Shown: positions 31,854 to 41,821 of the stretch, in pieces
Layout of the letters: every line of letters begins with the position of its first letter
Numbering within the stretch: position 1 is the first letter of the stretch
NCBI GenBank assembly: GCA_002049455.2
Contig: KV918856.1
Coordinates: 177,859-241,858 of the forward strand
Origin: Porphyra umbilicalis
Lineage: Eukaryota; Rhodophyta; Bangiophyceae; Bangiales; Bangiaceae
Direction of reading: 5' to 3'
Length of the DNA: 64,000 bases
Program-made: the position numbers and the translations under genes
Notes under the pieces: model-generated
Seen by the model: only the letters and a program-made list of their open reading frames with translations
Told to the model about the DNA's origin: nothing
The model's database searches: none

Positions 31854-34715
31854 CGGCGGGGCTTGACGCCCGCCGAAGCGGCGGCGGTGCCCTACCTCCT
31901 CCGCGCCAAAGCGCGGCTGTACGAGGCGGTCCACGCCGGCGACGCGCCCCGCGTGCGGGCGCTCGTGCCGACGTGCGAGGAGGCGCTCGAGCAGGTGGTT
32001 GGGAGTGGCAACCAGTTTGTCCTCACCGTGCCGGGGGAGGCGCCACCGCCGGCAGCGGCGGGCGGGGCGGCGGCGGCGGCGGCGGCGGCGGGGGGGGGGG
32101 GTGGGGGGGCGCCGCCCCCGCCGCCGGCGGCGCCGGCGGCGACAGCGTCGACTCGGTGTTGGGCGCCGCGGCGGGCGGCGGCGGCGGCGGCAAGGCGCGC
32201 GGCGGGGCGAGCCGCGGGGCCGGCGGCGGCGGCGGGGGGGCGGCGGCGCCCCCCCCCCCCGCCACGCGGCTGACGGCGCTCCGGCGGCTCCTCACCTGCG
32301 AGTTGCACGGCGTCTCGAAGGCGGCCTCCCTCGTCACCCTCCTCTACGTCCTCCTCGCCGCCGCCTCCGTCGCCGCCATTGTTGCCATCACCGTCCAATT
32401 CGCCGCCGACGCGCGGCACCCCGCGTCGGGCATTGAGCTCGTCGTCCACCCGGGGGGGCTCCGCATGCCCCTCGTGACCGTCTGCTCGACGCAGACGGGG
32501 GTGCCGCTGCGGCGGCTGCAATTTTTTTCCTACCGGGCCGCCAATGGGGTGACGGCGGCGGGGCCGCGGCCAGACGGGTCCCCGGCGTCGCCCGCCTTTG
32601 AGGCGGCGGTGGACCGCTTTTGGGACAACCCGGGGGGGGAGGACTGCGGGGCGGTCGCGGGCGACTTTTGGCCCCTGCCCCTGGGTTCGTTGCAGGCGAT
32701 TGCGGCGGGCACGCGCGCGACGCGGTGCCGCCCGTGCTTTCAGACGGGGGGGAAGGGGGAGCCGGTTGTGGCCGAGTCGACAGCGTTTTCGAGGGCCGCG
32801 TTTATGGAGCTGTACACGGGTACGTGGTGCGCGTGGGGGGGGGGGGGGGGTTGCCGGGAAAAAGGACGTGGGGGGGGGGGACGCTCGGGCGCTTGGAATG
32901 TCCCCACTGGGCCGCTGTGGAGCGGTCGACGTGCCACTCTCCCGCGCGGTGCTGACTCGCTGGTGTGCCCCGACGCTCTCTCGTGCCGTGCGGTGTTTCT
33001 GTGCGGTTGGTTGTGGTCGGTCGGACGGTCGTTCTTTGGCAACGGGTAGACCACGCCTTTTTCCAGGTACGCACGGTCCGCGGTGGCCCCGCGGCGCGTT
33101 TGGTCACCCGGTGCTCGATAGTTTTGGTGCTTTTGGCTTTCGGGGCGGGTGCGTCTCACGCCCGGCCGGGTCGCAGGGGCCCGACAGCAGAGCTCCGTAC
33201 TCACCGTGCGTGCCGGTTGCCCTCAAAGTCTATCGTCGTGGTGGCTCTTGCGTCGCCCTTGCGCTCTCCCTGTTGGTGGCCTCCCTCCCCCGCTGCTCCG
33301 CCCCCCAGTGCATGTTTCGGGCGGGCGGCGTCGACGCCGACGGCCTCGAATCGATGCGCGCGTCGGTCGCCGACCCCGCCAACACCGCCGAGTTCTTCGG
33401 CGGCCCGACCCCGGTCCTGACCGTCGGCCCCGGCGCCACACAGGCGGCGGCGGTGGCGGACCTCGGCTCGGCCGAGCTGTGCAACGTCCTCTACTTTGCG
33501 GTGCTCCCGCGGCGCCTCCTCGACGCGGCGGCCAACCGCACGGACCTGCCGGCCATTGCCTACACGTACGGCGCCGACGGCGGGTGGGCGCAGGCGGGCG
33601 ACGGCCCCTACTTTGTGTCCCCAACGGCCGAGCAGGTGCGGGTCGGCTCCCCCGAGGAGGGCCTCCAAGTGTTTATTTCCGAGCGCGGGCGGCCGCTGCC
33701 GCCGGGCGGCATCACCTCCCTGTCGGATACGGCGTTGCTCGGGCCCAACTCGGAGGCGAGCCTCCTCTTCACCCGCCGCCGCGAGTTTGGGCGCCCGCGG
33801 TTTGCCATCTCCTCGATTAGCTCCTCCAACCGGCTGCGCGTCAACATTGCCGACTTTAACGGCTACTGGCTGCAGTACGCGCTGCACCTGTCCTACGCGT
33901 CGTTTGTGGAGGTACGGGTGGGTGGAGACACGCGGCGGTGGCGTCGCTCTGGAACGGCCCATGCGCCGAGGCGGGTGTCCGAGTCGAGGCCGTTGGTTGC
34001 GCTGCTCGGCGACTGACCACGTGTGCCCTCCTGTGTTTGTGCGGCGGTGCCTTGACCTTTTGCCTGTACGCCCCCTTGCCGCTTGCAGGAGGTGGTCAAG
34101 GACATCCACACCTACCCCGTGACGCAGTGGCTCGTAGATGTGGTACGTTGTGGGCGCAACTCTCCGGGGACACCCCTTGCGAGTCTGGCCGGCACGCGCC
34201 ACAGCGGTGCACGCGGGCGCAGGCGCTCGCAAGTGCCCACCTCGACACGGGTCCCGCTCACCAAGCCGCGGCACTTACGGTCCCCCCACGTGCGCTCCTC
34301 GTCTGCCCCCGCTGCTGTCCGTTGCACACACGGCCCTCGCGCCCTGGGTCACGCCCCCCCCCCCCCCCCCCCCCCCACCCAGGCTGGCTACGTCGGCCTC
34401 TTCACCGGCGCCTCCCTCTTCTCCATCATGGTCATGCCGCTGCTGCAACTCCTCCGCCGGCGGGACCGCCGCGAGTCCCTCGCCGCGCGCCCCCTCGACA
34501 CCCTCTACTCCCCCTACCGCACTGTGCGGGCGTCGCGCGCCACGCCGGGCGTCATGGGCGACCTCCCCTCGCTCGTCAGTCAGGGGCTCCCGCTCCACAT
34601 CGGGGGCGGGGGGGGGGGGGGGGGGGCGCCGCCTCACCCCGCCTGTCGGGGCGGCTCGGGTAGGGGGGGCGCCGCGGCACCGCTGCACCGCGGCGGCCGC
34701 GTCGCGGCACGGTAA
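31336..34715 (+). CDS. DEG/ENaC/ASIC-like cation channel, copy 2
   Basis: The proposed exons are 31336-32819, 33050-33066, 33309-33911, 34089-34142 and 34383-34715. ATG 31336 has an ACCACC context; ATG 31423 is an alternative that matches copy 1 better. The register changes at G runs near 31658 and 32091. It is the paralogue of copy 1: N-terminal AAAFAQRAVAVFHAVDALYG, pre-TM1 CELHGVSKAAS with an intact HG motif, TM1 (LLYVLLAAASVAAIVAITV), MPLVTVCSTQTG, then HTYPVTQWLVDV and AGYVGLFTGASLFSIMVMPL. The GAS triplet is the family's selectivity filter. Exon boundaries and phases equal copy 1. The tail is Gly/Pro-rich with a G run (34607-34626), so the exact C-terminus is uncertain. The likely location is the plasma or another cell membrane. 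Confidence 0.75.
33050..33066 (+). other. 17-nt microexon (DHAFFQ) of channel copy 2
   Basis: It is flanked by a TAG acceptor (33047-33049) and a GTACGC donor (33067). It encodes the same D-H-A-F-F-Q as copy 1 and differs only at synonymous third positions plus the shared phase-1 base, which indicates selection on the peptide. Confidence 0.8.
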
Positions 34716-35435
34716 ACACGCAGCGCGTGTGTCCAAGAAAGAAAAACAACCACGACGCAAAAAAAAAAAAAAGCACTGGACGCCCGTATCGCCGCAAAAC
34801 CACCGCTCGCGTCGGCGCGCTCGATCGGGCAGCCGCGGCGGCAGCGGCGGCGGCGGCGGCGGCGGCGGTGGCGACGGTGGCGGCGACGATGGCGACGGTG
34901 GCGGCGGCGGTGGCGACGGTGGCGGCGGCGGCGGTGGTGGAGGCGGCGGCTCACGCCCCCGCCCGTACGCCCCGCACGGTCGCGTCGACGGCGTACCACA
35001 GCCCGCCGGTCACCACCGCCGGCGCGCCGTCGACGCCGTCGCCGTCGCCCGGCGCGCGCACGGTCAGCGTGAGGCGGTGGCGCGCGCCGCGGGCGGCCGA
35101 CGCTGGGGACCAGGAGCGGGCGGGGGACACGCCCGGCGGCGGCGGGGGGGGGAGGGCGCCCGCGCGCAACGGCGGCGCCTGCAAGTAGACGGTGAGCGTC
35201 GACGGGGCTGTCGGGCGCGGCGGCGGCGGGTGGCGGGGGGGGCACCACCGGCGGCGGCGGCGGCGGTGCGAGAGCAATCAATCAACCAGAGTAGCGGTCA
35301 ACCGGGGAGCGGCGGGCACGGCGGGGCGGGTGGTTAGCGACGGCAGTTAGCATGGCGGGGAAGCGGTCGGCACGTCAAACCCATGGGCATCCCCGTCGCC
35401 CCCCCCCCCCCCCCCCCCCCCCCCGCCCCCGCCCG
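34716..35435. other. low-complexity GGC-repeat intergenic DNA
   Basis: A (GGCGGC/GGTGGC)n tract at about 34830-34950 and long C runs dominate. The minus frame over about 34960-35230 reads TLTVYLQAPPLRAG...RHRLTLTVRAP...GGLWYAVDATV, which looks beta-rich and could be an exon of an unrecognised gene. I cannot define its ends. Confidence 0.35.
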
Positions 35436-35639
35436 TCACGTACGCAGGGCGCGGCCGAGGTACGCGCTCCCCGACGTGCGCGCAACGACCGCCCGGAGGA
35501 GCACCCGCACGGCCGCGTCGGCACCCGACGCGGGGGCGGCCGGCGGGGTGCCCCCCCCCCCCCCCCCCCCCACCCGCCGCCCGCAAAGCGCAGCAGGTAC
35601 AGGTCCTCCACGGGCGGGGGGGCGCCCAACAGCGCCGCC

Positions 35640-35685
<46 letters not shown>

Positions 35686-36246
35686 GGTAGACGACCGCCG
35701 CGGCGGTGACGCCCGCGTCGGCCGCGCAAAAGGCGGCGACCGCCGCCGAGAGGGCGTGGAGGCGCCCAACGACGCGGCGCACCGCCGCGGCCGTGGGGGG
35801 TGGTGCTCCGCCCCGCCCGTCGCCGCCGCCGCCGCCGCCGGCGCTGCGACCCCCTCCGCCGTGCGCCCCCCCCACAGCAACGGCGGCACCCCCCCCCCCC
35901 CCTCGGCGAGGAGCACGGGGACGGGCACCGGCACGCCGCCGCGCGCGTGGAGGGTGTGGCCGGCGAGGCCGACGACGAGCGCCGCCGCAACGGCGGCGGA
36001 GCGGGGCGCGGCGGCGGCCGAGGGGGGGAGGGTGAGGACGCCCCCGCCGTCGGCGGGGGTGGGGGGGGGGGGGGGGGGGGGGTCCGCGGCGGCGCTAGTG
36101 GGGGGGGGGGGGGGGGGGGGGGGGGGGCCGCGGCTGCGACGGCGGCGGCGGCCGCGGCGGCCGCGCCGGCCGCCGCCGCCGACGGGCGGGGGGGGGGGGG
36201 GGGGCAATGCCCAGGCGCACGGCCTTGGCGGTGGGGGGGAGTGCAT
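35436..36246 (-). CDS. hypothetical alanine-rich protein
   Basis: Start ATG 36246 is uncertain. The protein is assembled across G/C runs near 36180, 36110, 36070, 35890 and 35560. Recognisable non-repetitive parts are RSAAVAAALVVGLAGHTLHA (possible membrane or signal segment), VRRVVGRLHALSAAVAAFC, then VEDLYLLRFAGG and finally AVRVLLRAVVARTSGSAYLG before the TGA. The consistent helix-like ends suggest a real gene, but no family is recognised. Convincing boundaries need transcript data. Confidence 0.35.
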
Positions 36247-36933
36247 GGCGGGGGGGGGGGGGGGGTCGATGGCGACGGGCCGTGGGTGGCCGACGCTGGA
36301 AAGTGGGGGGGGGGGGGGGGAGGACAAGAGGGCGGGGGCAGGGCGGCAACGGATGGGCGGCGGCGTGTGGTCGCGCACCGCACGGCCCCAGTGGGATGGG
36401 CAGCGGAAAAAAAAGGCGCGGAAATACGGTTGCCACGTTGATCTCCTGTCGAAATGAACTTTTATGGTGGACAACAGGCGGGCTACTGCGGTCTTGGCCG
36501 TTTGCGAGGCCAGGTGATGTTTTTGGGGCGAGGATGCCTATTTCGCATTTCAGTCACCGTGCGGCGACCGCACGACGTCGAGCGGCTGATCTTTTGGCGG
36601 TGACCGCTGTTCTCGGGCGCCCATTGGGCAGCGCTCGTTCTTTGTGTTCCACTTTGAGTTGGATTTTAAGAGGGACCCCAACGGCCGCCCGTGGTTGGCC
36701 ACAGACGGCTGCCGCTGGTGAGCTCCCCCAGAGCACCCGACCCTCGCTACCGCGCGCCATTCGAACGGCGACCCGACGCCCCCTTTCGCCCGCATCTCCC
36801 TTGCCGCCGCCCCCATACCCCCACCGCCTTCTCCCCCGCCCCCGCCGTCGACCACCCCCTTCCGCCTGCCCGACTCTGCCTACCGTGTACCGCGTCGCCG
36901 CCGCCGCCGCCGCCGCCGCACGCCGCCACCACC
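36247..36933. other. intergenic region, probable divergent promoter
   Basis: It lies between the hypothetical minus-strand gene and the heme oxygenase gene. After G runs to 36320 the sequence becomes mixed, with short frames only. The last about 30 bases before the ATG at 36934 are GCC-rich and include CCACC immediately before the start. Confidence 0.4.
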
Positions 36934-38138
36934 ATGGCCGCCTTTGTCGCCGCCCCCGCCGCCGCCGCGGCCGGCCTCACCGCCGCCCGCGGCGGCGCCT
37001 TCACCGCCGCCGCCCGCCCCGCGACCGCCGCCGCGGCGGCGGCGCCCGCCCGCCGCGCGGTGGTGCGCATGTATGGCCCGCCCGCGTCGGCTGGCTCGTC
37101 GACGGAGCGGTCGACCAAGCTCACGGACCCGGAGCGCCGGCCGGGGAGCCTCAAGGGCTTTGTCAATGAGATGCGCATGGTCGCCATGAAGCTCCACACC
37201 AAGGACCAGGCCAAGGAGGGGATGCAGGAGAAGAGCACGATCCCCATCAACGAGTGGAAGTACGTGGGCGGCGGCAGCGGGCGTTTTTGCTGTTGTCGCG
37301 TGCGGGCTCGGGATGGCGTGGGCGCGGCGCGCCGTCGCGAGGCGAAATGCGTTTGGCTGCATGGCCCTTGTCGCTAGACGGCGCGCATTTGGCTGTGTGG
37401 CCGTCGTCTGTTGGCCTCTTGATGTGCCTTATGCTGTGCCTTGCATCGGTACGGTTCATGTCCAACTGACAGGGTGTCGCCCTGAGTGTCTGTTTGGGCC
37501 TGATGCTAACATTCGCGTATTCCTGTCCGTTGGGTTTTCTCTATCGTTTTTTGTTCCTTTGTCGCTTCCTCTTGTTTCTCTCCCACCCTCGTGCCCCTTT
37601 GTTCTTCAGGCCGAAGCAGTCGGACTTTGTTCAGTTCCTCGCGGACTCCCTCCACGTGTACGAGTACTTTGAGGAGGACCTGATGGTGGCCGACTCGCCG
37701 CACCCCGAGTACGCGCGGTTTGCCAACAATGGGCTGGAGCGGTGCGCCGCCCTCAAGACGGACCTCGCCTACCTGGCCTCCCTCGGCAACCCGACGCCGT
37801 CCCCAACGTCGGCGGCGACCAAGTATGTCGACTACCTCAAGACGCTCGAGTCCAAGCCCGAAGCCGTCATCTGCCACTGGTACAACTACTACTTTGCGCA
37901 CACGGCCGGCGGGCGCATGATTGGGCGCATGATGCAGAACCTGCTCTTTGAGGGGCGCGAGCTCGCCTTTTACATGTGGGAGGAGGACGTGAGCGACATC
38001 CTCAACCGGGTGCGGGGGATCATTGACGAGGTTGCCGCGGACTGGCCGCGGGACGTCAAGGACGAGTGCCTCGAGGAGACGGGCCTGAGCTTTGCCTACT
38101 CGGGGACGGTGCTGTCCAACTTGGCCAAGGCTGGGTAG
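36934..38138 (+). CDS. HMOX: heme oxygenase, plastid (HY1/HMOX type)
   Basis: The enzyme opens heme to biliverdin IXalpha with ferredoxin as reductant, the first step to phycobilins and phytochrome-type chromophores. There are two exons (36934-37259 and 37610-38138) joined in phase 2 to give 284 residues; the intron starts GTACGT and ends TTCTTCAG. The first about 60 residues are Ala/Arg/Ser-rich like a plastid transit peptide. The mature part has GFVNEMRMVAMKLHTKDQAK with proximal His88, QSDFVQFLADSLHVYEYFEE, and ICHWYNYYFAHTAGGRMIGR, the family's distal-helix glycine-rich region. It ends LEETGLSFAYSG, as in plant HY1. Length and motif order fit the family. Red-algal plastid genomes usually encode their own pbsA, so this nuclear gene would be an additional copy. 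Confidence 0.93.
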
Positions 38139-38744
38139 GGCGCCGTCTTGTGCGAGGCGCACAGACCTTGTTTTCTTTCCTTGTGTCTTTTGATGGTGGC
38201 GTCTGTGGGTGGAGGTGTGTGGTGGGGGGGCGGTGCTAGGGAGTTTTGGGTTATGGTTGTGTGATGTGGACGACGGCCCTTTGTGGCTGTGCTTGCGGTG
38301 GCAGCAGTCGCTGCCGGCGATGGGTGCTGCGTGGCCTTCATGCGGCTTGTGTACGGCGACTAGCTGCGAGAAAAACAAACAGAAAATGGACCTTGTACTG
38401 TACACGACCTCCGCGAAGCAGTGCCTCGACACGTACCGGTCTCATGGTGACCAAAGCGCATCGACAGCAAGCGTCTGCCACGCCCAGCACGTCGGTCGAC
38501 GTGAGGCCCACTGGCGGCTCACAGCTCCAGCCTCGAAAACAGGCTGGGCAACTCGCTGAACAATTTTCACTGGCGTGCGCCCTGGGCGGGGCGGTGATGC
38601 GTGGGGCCAAGCAGGCGGGGGACAGACGGGCATGACGCTCGCTCCCGACTACCTCTGCCACACCGCAACCCCACCAGCTCCCGCACCGTCTTCGCCAAGG
38701 TTCCTCGCGCGAAACACATCCCAACTCCCACGTGCAGTGCTCGT
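38139..38744. other. convergent spacer between heme oxygenase and uS10m
   Basis: A T/G-rich stretch follows the heme oxygenase stop and presumably holds its 3' UTR. No further frame is supported. It ends at the stop codon of the minus-strand ribosomal protein gene. Confidence 0.4.
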
Positions 38745-39314
38745 TTACGCTGCAGCCGCCGCCTCCTTGGCCGCGCCCTCGGCCTCGGCCTCTGCCGCGG
38801 CCGCACCGCCCGCGCCGCCGTCCTCCCCACCCGTCGGCGCCCCCCCCCCCCCCCCCCCCCCCCCAACCTCTGCGCGCCCCCCCAGCAGCGCCCACACCCC
38901 CCCCAACGCGGCCACCCCCCCCACCCGCTCCGTCACCTTGACCGCCACATTCGCCGGCAGCTGCGACGCAATGGTGGCGGCAACGTCCCCCCCCCGCGCC
39001 GCCTCGGCGGGCAAACTCCACCGGTAACTGCGCACGTGGAGGATGCGCACAAAGTGCTCGCGGCTCTTCTTGTCAACGTGCGGCGAGCGGAGGACGCACC
39101 ACCGGCGGGTGTGGGGGGGGGGGACGCGACGCCCCCGGACAACGACCCGCCGGCGCGGACGACCGCCGCGCGGGAGCGGCGGATGGACTCTGCAATGTTC
39201 CACGCCCGCACGTCGTGGGAGGTGAAGCGGAAGGCGTAGGTGGCGGGGGGGGGGGGGGCGGCGGCCGCCCGCGGCCGCGGCGGCGGCCGCCGTGGCGCGC
39301 ACAGCAGAGGCCAT
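38745..39314 (-). CDS. ribosomal protein uS10, mitochondrial type
   Basis: This is a small-subunit protein that binds the 3' domain of small-subunit rRNA. ATG 39314 begins an Ala/Arg-rich presequence (MASAVRATAAAAAAAGG). In a second register, after the run at 39245-39256, TYAFRFTSHDVRAWNIAES matches the first strand and helix of S10. Back in the first register, after the run at about 39112-39123, RRWCVLRSPHVDKKSREHF and VRILHVRSYRWSL match the conserved S10 RSPHVdKkSRe segment. Two compensating register changes, both at C/G runs, argue for sequence-length errors rather than decay. An Ala/Glu-rich tail follows. The organelle is inferred from the presequence and from the divergence; plastid S10 is less likely. 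Confidence 0.7.
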   Translation of the reverse strand: MASAVRATAAAAAAAGGRRPPPPRHLRLPLHLPRRAGVEHCRVHPPLPRGGRPRRRVVVRGRRVPPPHTRRWCVLRSPHVDKKSREHFVRILHVRSYRWSLPAEAARGGDVAATIASQLPANVAVKVTERVGGVAALGGVWALLGGRAEVGGGGGGGGAPTGGEDGGAGGAAAAEAEAEGAAKEAAAAA

Positions 39315-40181
39315 GCGGGGGGGGGGGCGGGGGGGGGGGGGGCTGCCAGAAAAAAAAATGGGGCTCGGGTAAGAACGTGCGGTTGGTGTGAGGGTGGGGA
39401 TGAAACGGACAGGGGGGGGGGGACGGTCGGGGGACAGGGCGGGCCCAGGCGAGGCCACCGCGGCGCCCGTGATGCAGCGCGTGTGCCGCGCGGGCCGACG
39501 CCGCGGGCGAGACGGATCAGCAAGCGACCGCGGCGGTAGGACTCCCGGTCAGGATTTAAAATTTTAGCGGTGTACGCCGCAGCGGAGGACCGGCCCGCTG
39601 GTCGTGGAGAGAGCGCGGCGGTCGCCGCCCACGGGCGCTAGCACACGGCGACGTTGGGTCACTCCCATGAGCGTGTTTCCCCTTTAAGGCACAGAACCGA
39701 TGTGCAACGGCAAGTGCCTCCCCCCACGGCTAGTCACTCGCTCGGGTTTTGCGGCGTTCCCCCTTCAGGTGCGGCGTGCGCCAGCATCGGGCCATGGCGT
39801 GGCGGCTGGCCAGCGTCGCCGCGACAATGGGAGCACTGCCGCCTCGGAGGGGTGGGGGAGGGGCGGACGTGGTGCCTCCCGGCGCCGCCACACCACGGCC
39901 GTGGATGGCGGCGGCCAGCGTCGCCGCGAACGCGAAAGCACTGCCGCTGCGGGGGGGGTGGGAATGAAACGGATGCAGCGTCTCCCACTGCAGCCGCCGC
40001 GCGACCGTGGAGGGGAGGCGCGGCGGGCGCCTTGAAGAGCGGTGGACACGCCGTTGGCGGTGGCCGAGCGGGTGCACCGACGCCCGTCATTCCAGCCTGC
40101 TGCGCACTTAGCGACAACGGTGACCGGGCCGGTGGACCCGCTTCCCCCCCGCGGGTGAGGCTCCACTCTCAAGCGCTGAAG
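39315..40181. other. divergent intergenic region
   Basis: It separates divergently transcribed uS10m (minus) and the cysteine-rich protein (plus). It contains a CGTCGCCGCGA-type repeated phrase around 39808-39825 and 39921-39930. The plus frame is open back to 39654 but is Pro/Arg/Gly-rich upstream of the signal peptide, so it is treated as 5' sequence. Confidence 0.4.
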
Positions 40182-41180
40182 ATGGGCACCTCTGCTGCCT
40201 CGAGGTTTGTGATTCTGGTCGCCGCGGCGTCGGCCGTGGTAGGTGTCGCCGTCGCGACGCCCGCGGCCACGGGTGCGGGCGGCGGGCTCGCTTCCATCCC
40301 CGCCGCCTCCAAGACGGGCAGCGCCACGTGCGACTTTGTGCTCCCCCACTGCGCGGCAGAGCGGGCGCGGTGGGTTGACGACTGGGGTGGGTGGAACCCA
40401 CGGTGCAGCGGCCCCAACGGGTGGATTTACCGCTACGGCCCCAACCCGGTGGTGCCGACCATCTCGGCCCTCTTTTCCGCCATCACGGCGGCGCACTGCT
40501 GCGCGACGGCGGCACAAAAGGGGGCCCTTGAGGACGCCACAAAGACGCTCATCGGCGCGGGCGTGTGTGGCGACCACTACCACAACGTGCCCGCGTGGGA
40601 CCCCGCCGCCACGGCGTGCCACGCCCCGTCCGTGTGCGCGGACGTGGCGTCTCACTTGCAAATTGATTACAGCTTGTCGTGCTTCCACTGGACGGTGTTT
40701 GCCGACCTCTACGCCCGCCGGCGGCGGCTGACCGACACCCTCGAGACGGCGGGCGCGGCCGGCTGCTGCACCGTGCCGGCGCAGCGGCGGCAAATGGCGG
40801 CGGATATGATGGTCCTCGCCGCGTCCTCAACGTGCACGGCGAGCGTCGTGACGCGCGTGGCGACGCGCGCGCTCGTCGGCGGGCGGCAGGCGACCCCCGC
40901 CGTCGTTGCCCCGTGGTCGGCGCCCGCGGCGGCGGCGGCGGTGGCAGCGGCCGGCCGCCCGCCGCCCGTCGCGTCCGTCGGCCGCACGGCAGTGTGGCTG
41001 GATGCGGACAACTCGCCGTCGTCGGCCGTCTGTTGTGACGACGCCTTTGATCACACGGCCGGCTGCTGCTCCGTGTGGTGCCGGTGGGTCGGTGACTACC
41101 TGAGCGCCCTCGTGGGCATCCCCGACTGCTGCATCGGCGCGAATGTATGGCCAAGGGTCGCCTCATGCGCGGCGCTGTGA
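40182..41180 (+). CDS. secreted cysteine-rich protein, 332 aa
   Basis: The ATG at 40182 was chosen because it begins a clear signal peptide (MGTSAASRFVILVAAASAVV). The mature part has tryptophan- and cysteine-rich blocks: CDFVLPHCAAERARWVDDWG, an AHCCATAAQK...AGVCGDH segment, and a related AGCCTVPAQR...SSTC segment. The C-terminal cluster is VCCDDAFDHTAGCCSVWCRW and DCCIG. Repeated CC pairs followed by a helix and a single C suggest two or three related disulfide modules. It is probably extracellular. No known family is recognised, and it is not the same module set as the repeat protein at 27.2-29.2 kb. Confidence 0.65.
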   Translation: MGTSAASRFVILVAAASAVVGVAVATPAATGAGGGLASIPAASKTGSATCDFVLPHCAAERARWVDDWGGWNPRCSGPNGWIYRYGPNPVVPTISALFSAITAAHCCATAAQKGALEDATKTLIGAGVCGDHYHNVPAWDPAATACHAPSVCADVASHLQIDYSLSCFHWTVFADLYARRRRLTDTLETAGAAGCCTVPAQRRQMAADMMVLAASSTCTASVVTRVATRALVGGRQATPAVVAPWSAPAAAAAVAAAGRPPPVASVGRTAVWLDADNSPSSAVCCDDAFDHTAGCCSVWCRWVGDYLSALVGIPDCCIGANVWPRVASCAAL

Positions 41181-41250
41181 GGGCTGGAAGGGGGGGGGCT
41201 CTGGCGGGCATCAACGAGGCGGGCACGCCATACGTCCCCACATGAGAAGT

Positions 41251-41268
41251 TTCCGCGATATCGCGGAA
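41251..41268. repeat. 18-bp perfect palindrome
   Basis: TTCCGCGATATCGCGGAA is self-complementary over all 18 bases. It lies about 550 bases upstream of the arsenite methyltransferase start. It may be an operator-like site or part of a mobile-element remnant. Confidence 0.6.
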
Positions 41269-41330
41269 CATCCGAATGATATTCGAGTATCTATCTCAGG
41301 CTCGATCGTCAGATCGGCGTCGGACCAGCC

Positions 41331-41377
41331 GTACCTTATAAATAAGCGGGACACATGTAAATGCGCAACGACTGTAC
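41331..41377 (+). repeat. dispersed repeat end, copy 2
   Basis: It is the same sequence as at 21521-21565, with an ATAA insertion after CTTATAA. It lies in an AT-richer island between two genes. Confidence 0.55.
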
Positions 41378-41821
41378 TGGAGGCGTTCGGAAGCAATTGG
41401 AAAATTGTGGGTACCGGCACCAGTACAGCCAATCAGCATGCGCCCCACTTTGCAGACGATATTCAATCGCACACGTGTGCGACCGGGGCCGCACCACTGT
41501 CAATACTCAAGGTTCCAACGACAAAAGCATCCCCAAACTTCTAAGGCTGTCAGAACGCGAATGACCAACCCTGGTGCCCAAGTCGCGGTGGAGCTTAACT
41601 GGGGGTGGCATGGGCTCACAGCCGCCTGAACGCGCGCGTCTTTTATCCCCGCCGCCTCTACCGTCGTCTCGTTTTTTTTGTTTGTCATTGCTCCCATCTT
41701 CGCAATCACCACTTCCGCCGACGCCACTGCCCGACCTCCCTGTGTCTCTGCGCCCCCACTCCATCTCCACACACCACCTGCCCCTTCCCTCCACCTCTCG
41801 CCACCACTTCCTCCGCTCGCC

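Larger units (their letters stand above)
41181..41821. other. AT-richer intergenic segment upstream of arsM
   Basis: It carries the second copy of a dispersed repeat (41331-41377) and an 18-base perfect palindrome (41251-41268). From about 41640 the plus strand is pyrimidine-rich up to the arsM ATG, probably 5' UTR and promoter. Confidence 0.45.
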
